This document shows, in pieces, positions 5,959-8,093 of a stretch of 8,093 bases of DNA (the stretch's first letter is position 1; the number at the start of each line of letters is the position of its first letter). The notes beneath the pieces are model-generated. The model had not been told where the DNA came from. It saw nothing but the letters and a program-made list of their open reading frames with translations, and searched no databases. Source of the DNA: Mucilaginibacter sp. UBA5151 (lineage in GTDB: Bacteria; Bacteroidota; Bacteroidia; Sphingobacteriales; Sphingobacteriaceae); the NCBI GenBank assembly GCA_002413785.1, contig DHXR01000010.1, positions 1 to 8,093 on the forward strand, given 5' to 3'. The translations under genes were made by a program, and so were the position numbers.

Positions 5959-6671
5959 ATAACCTGACAAACGCCTTTGGTTCGCTTTACCATCCCCAAA
6001 AAGCATTCCTGATATACCAACAGGAGAAAAGTAATAAACCCGTTTATATTGAAAGCTATGACATTGATCAGCAGGGTCACCCCATAAACGCACACCCCTT
6101 ATCCGTTGCCGAAGGTTTGGCATTGGTAAGGGCATTGCGTACCTCCGAAAATAAGCAAACCGCATTTTTAAAGCCTTCGGGTTTGTTGCCCAAAAACCTG
6201 TTATACATCAACCCGGAAAAAGATGGGTGCGCCGTATGGTTCACCCCCAAACAAAATGCAAAACTGTTATTTAAAGAAGACCTGGGCATCACCAGCGGGA
6301 AGGCAAATATTCCTGCTTTAATTTGGAAAGCCACCAAAGAAAGCCTTGCCATTTACGCCATAATTAATGAGCATGAAATCGATGCAAATACCGAATTATG
6401 CCATGCTCCTTTTTTTAATATCTATCCTGATGGGAAAGTTTGTATGGGTAATGTATCCATACAAATCCCCAAAAATTGCGGTCTGGAAGATTTCATAAAT
6501 TTATGGCAAACCGCCTTTTTTAATAGCTATTTCAGCCACATGATGCAAAACCATAACCCTGTAAAAGGCAATATGGTGCAGCTTTGGAAAAGCCTTTCCG
6601 GCACACGCAAGCAATTCCCTGTCAAATCCTTAATCCCTATCAAAAGAACGCTTAAACACCTTATCCAATGA
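5955..6671 (+). CDS. PRTRC system protein B (E2-like)
   Basis: This 238-residue protein matches PRTRC B, a family placed with prokaryotic E2-like (ubiquitin-conjugating) folds. The N-terminal part (about 1-115) is strand-rich (KAFLIYQQ, KPVYIESYDI, NLLYINPEKDGCAVWFTP). The key feature is HAPFFNIYPDGKVCMGNV at 150-167, which closely parallels the E2 active-site segment of Ubc9-like enzymes (HPN(I/V)Y..G.VCL), putting the candidate catalytic cysteine at C163 and its His partner at H150. A C-terminal helical region follows (LEDFINLWQTAFFNSYFSHM). If it is E2-like, it would take the C-protein from the ThiF protein and pass it to a target. This is inferred from the motif and neighbours. It is coupled by ATGA overlaps to F upstream and ThiF downstream. 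Confidence 0.85.
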   Translation: MNNLTNAFGSLYHPQKAFLIYQQEKSNKPVYIESYDIDQQGHPINAHPLSVAEGLALVRALRTSENKQTAFLKPSGLLPKNLLYINPEKDGCAVWFTPKQNAKLLFKEDLGITSGKANIPALIWKATKESLAIYAIINEHEIDANTELCHAPFFNIYPDGKVCMGNVSIQIPKNCGLEDFINLWQTAFFNSYFSHMMQNHNPVKGNMVQLWKSLSGTRKQFPVKSLIPIKRTLKHLIQ

Positions 6672-7537
6672 ACCCACTTACCGCAATACATATTACTGAT
6701 AACTATCTTATCAATCCGGCCAACCCCATAACCGTTAACCTGATTGGCGGCGGCGGTACAGGGAGCAACATGATCATGGCGCTTGCCAAAATGAGTTACA
6801 CGCTTATCGCTTTGGGGCATCCCGGCTTACACGTTCATCTGTATGACGATGACAGGATAACACCAGCAAATCTCGGAAGGCAGGGATTTGCAGAATGTGA
6901 ACTTAATCTATACAAATCCGTTGCGCTGATCAACAGGGTTAACCGCTTTTATGGCACAAACTGGAAAGCAGTTACCCAAAAGTTTAACCAAAGGGATTGT
7001 TATGAATTTCCGAATAAAGGCAAAGCCAATATCTTTGTTTCCTGCGTGGATAACATCGCTTCACGGTTAGAAATCGCTGCAATATTAAAGGGGTTTTCTG
7101 TGGACTCCCGCTATGAACGAAACAGGCCGCTATACTGGATGGATTTAGGAAACGGCAAGTTTACCGGGCAAGCGATTTTGTCGACGATTGAACCTGTTAA
7201 ACAGCCGGAATCCTTACAATATAAAACCGTAGCGGAATTGCCAATGGTAACAGATGAATTCAGGGAATTGCTTGAGCACGGTGAACCCGGGGACAATACG
7301 CCAAGTTGCTCCACAGCCGAAGCCGTTGCCAAACAGGATTTGTTTATTAACCCTGCATTGGCAAATGAGGGCGCATCCCTGTTATGGCAACTATTGCGGG
7401 AGGGAATGATATTTGACCGTAGGTTTTTCCTTAACCTTCGTGAGTTCAGGACACAACCCTTAAAAATTACGCCGGCAATGGCGAAGGAAATAAAAATAAA
7501 ACCAAACTTGCCTGACCACAATTTGCACAATCAATAA
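6668..7537 (+). CDS. PRTRC system ThiF-family protein (E1-like)
   Basis: This 289-residue protein of the ThiF/MoeB/E1 superfamily is expected to use ATP to adenylate the C-terminal glycine of a ubiquitin-like or sulfur-carrier protein. Its Rossmann-like nucleotide site is intact: VNLIGGGGTGS at 23-33, the acidic run YDDD (59-62), the N..R pair in PANLGRQGF (N68, R71), K83, and CVDNIASR with D128 and R133. Cys214 in TPSCSTAEAV is the best candidate for a thioester cysteine; C77, C111 and C126 are the others. It lacks the two CxxC zinc motifs of MoeB and ThiF, as PRTRC versions usually do. It starts within the B stop (ATGA), with no JAB gene between. Its C-terminal 70 residues are variable. It is probably a cytoplasmic partner of proteins C and B. 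Confidence 0.93.
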   Translation: MNPLTAIHITDNYLINPANPITVNLIGGGGTGSNMIMALAKMSYTLIALGHPGLHVHLYDDDRITPANLGRQGFAECELNLYKSVALINRVNRFYGTNWKAVTQKFNQRDCYEFPNKGKANIFVSCVDNIASRLEIAAILKGFSVDSRYERNRPLYWMDLGNGKFTGQAILSTIEPVKQPESLQYKTVAELPMVTDEFRELLEHGEPGDNTPSCSTAEAVAKQDLFINPALANEGASLLWQLLREGMIFDRRFFLNLREFRTQPLKITPAMAKEIKIKPNLPDHNLHNQ

Positions 7538-7555
7538 ACTTTAAATTTACACACC

Positions 7556-7740
7556 ATGAAAATTATTGATTTAGACGGCAGGGAAATTGATTTACTGATT
7601 TGGCATTGGCATTATTGCAGGCTGACGACTACCGCCACTACAGGTTAACCAACCCGACTGAAATGCAGTTGCGCTTGCAGGACTATTGGGAGGATTTCTA
7701 CCAAAAGTTACGGGTATTGGATAAGGAGATAGAGGGATGA
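7556..7740 (+). pseudogene. Small hypothetical gene broken by a one-base deletion
   Basis: The ATG at 7556 opens with MKIIDLDGREID, but this frame stops at 7646-7648 after 30 residues. The neighbouring frame then continues naturally from about 7594 (TDLALALLQADDYRHYRLTN, then YWEDFYQKLRVLDKEIEG) to a TGA at 7738-7740. Adding one base near 7590-7596 joins them into a 61-residue acidic, helical protein. I recall small proteins of this type downstream of PRTRC genes in Bacteroidota, but no function is known. It lies 18 bases after the ThiF gene and overlaps the next frame by ATGA, so it belonged to the same operon. The deletion is either real decay or a sequencing error. Confidence 0.7.
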
Positions 7741-8093
7741 TAAGCTACGTAAAAGGCAACCTGCCGGATAGTCCGGCGGTTGCCCTGGTCAATACGGTTA
7801 ACTTTTTGAGGTTATGGGTAAAGGGATTGCCCTGCAATTTAAAACGGCGTTCCCGCATAATTTCGAGGTGTATAAAAAAGCCTGCCGGGAGAGGGATACG
7901 GAAATTGGGAAAATTTTGGCGGTCACAGACCGCAACCTGCTATTATGTTATAAGCTGATCTTGAATTTTCCGACGAAGACGCATTTACGTTTGTCATCTG
8001 AATAGGAGTATGTTGATCGTGGTTTGGTTGCTTTGCGGGAATATGTTGTGGCTCATCGTATTCCTTCTTTAAGACCGTTGCAGAGTAAAAATA
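7737..8093 (+). pseudogene. DarG-like macro-domain gene, degraded and cut by the window end
   Basis: The first 22 codons read MISYVKGN, then ALVNTVN, the entry strand and loop of a macro domain. After 7802 the frame breaks: the next 8 bases should be 9, and the sequence resumes in another frame as VMGKGIALQFKTAFPHNFEV, through FPTKTHLRLSSE. A TAG at 8003-8005 then interrupts, and the same frame goes on with EYVDRGLVALREYVVAHRIP before diverging where the family would have a PPLGCGNG-type motif. In DarTG systems this domain removes ADP-ribose from DNA and opposes the toxin DarT. Here the gene is almost certainly inactive as read. No DarT-like gene lies just upstream. The start overlaps the previous stop (ATGA). 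Confidence 0.8.

Noticed and set aside
1..8093. CRISPR array, tRNA, rRNA or transposase gene
   Set aside because: I saw no regularly spaced repeats, cloverleaf, rRNA-like sequence or transposase motif anywhere in the window.

Overview
The window looks like part of an integrative or plasmid-borne conjugative element from a member of the Bacteroidota, of the Chitinophaga, Mucilaginibacter or Pedobacter kind. The reasons are the gene set (ssb, a DUF932 plasmid/phage-like protein and a PRTRC cassette side by side), moderate base composition with A/T-rich spacers, and start codons without a clear Shine-Dalgarno sequence. This placement rests on recognised families and was not tested by a database search.

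Layout. Positions 1-1368 hold no confident gene. They contain one start-less open frame (15-269), several hairpin-forming repeats, a possible short reverse-strand gene (872-1084) that carries a strong long-range inverted repeat, and a strand-asymmetric leader before ssb. Next come ssb (1369-1803) and a DUF932 protein (1858-2925), closed by a clear intrinsic terminator (2932-2955). Two unrecognised genes follow (2978-3355 and 3370-3885). Then comes a tight PRTRC operon: protein E (3945-4541), protein C (4553-4771), an F-like protein (4768-5958), protein B (5955-6671) and the ThiF-family protein (6668-7537). The last three are joined by 4-base ATGA overlaps. The right end holds two broken genes: a 61-residue hypothetical gene with a one-base deletion (7556-7740), and a DarG-type macro-domain gene (7737 to the window end) with a one-base deletion, an internal stop and a divergent 3' end.

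How the genes may work together. Read as a set, C, B and ThiF look like a small ubiquitin-like conjugation pathway. C is a 72-residue ubiquitin-like protein already ending in glycine. ThiF is an E1-like adenylating enzyme with intact nucleotide-binding residues. B carries a motif very close to the active site of eukaryotic E2 enzymes, including a cysteine at the expected place. E and F have no known biochemical role. The JAB-type protease (PRTRC A) and the ParB-like protein that normally accompany this cassette are absent from the window, and B overlaps ThiF directly, so no gene lies between them.

The most useful second looks are the E1/E2/ubiquitin-like reading of the cassette, a probable hidden frameshift at the start of the F gene (an alternative frame at 4775-4951 looks more protein-like than the annotated one), the run of single-base deletions toward the right end (true decay or sequencing error), and a frame-breaking 7-base tandem repeat inside ssb.
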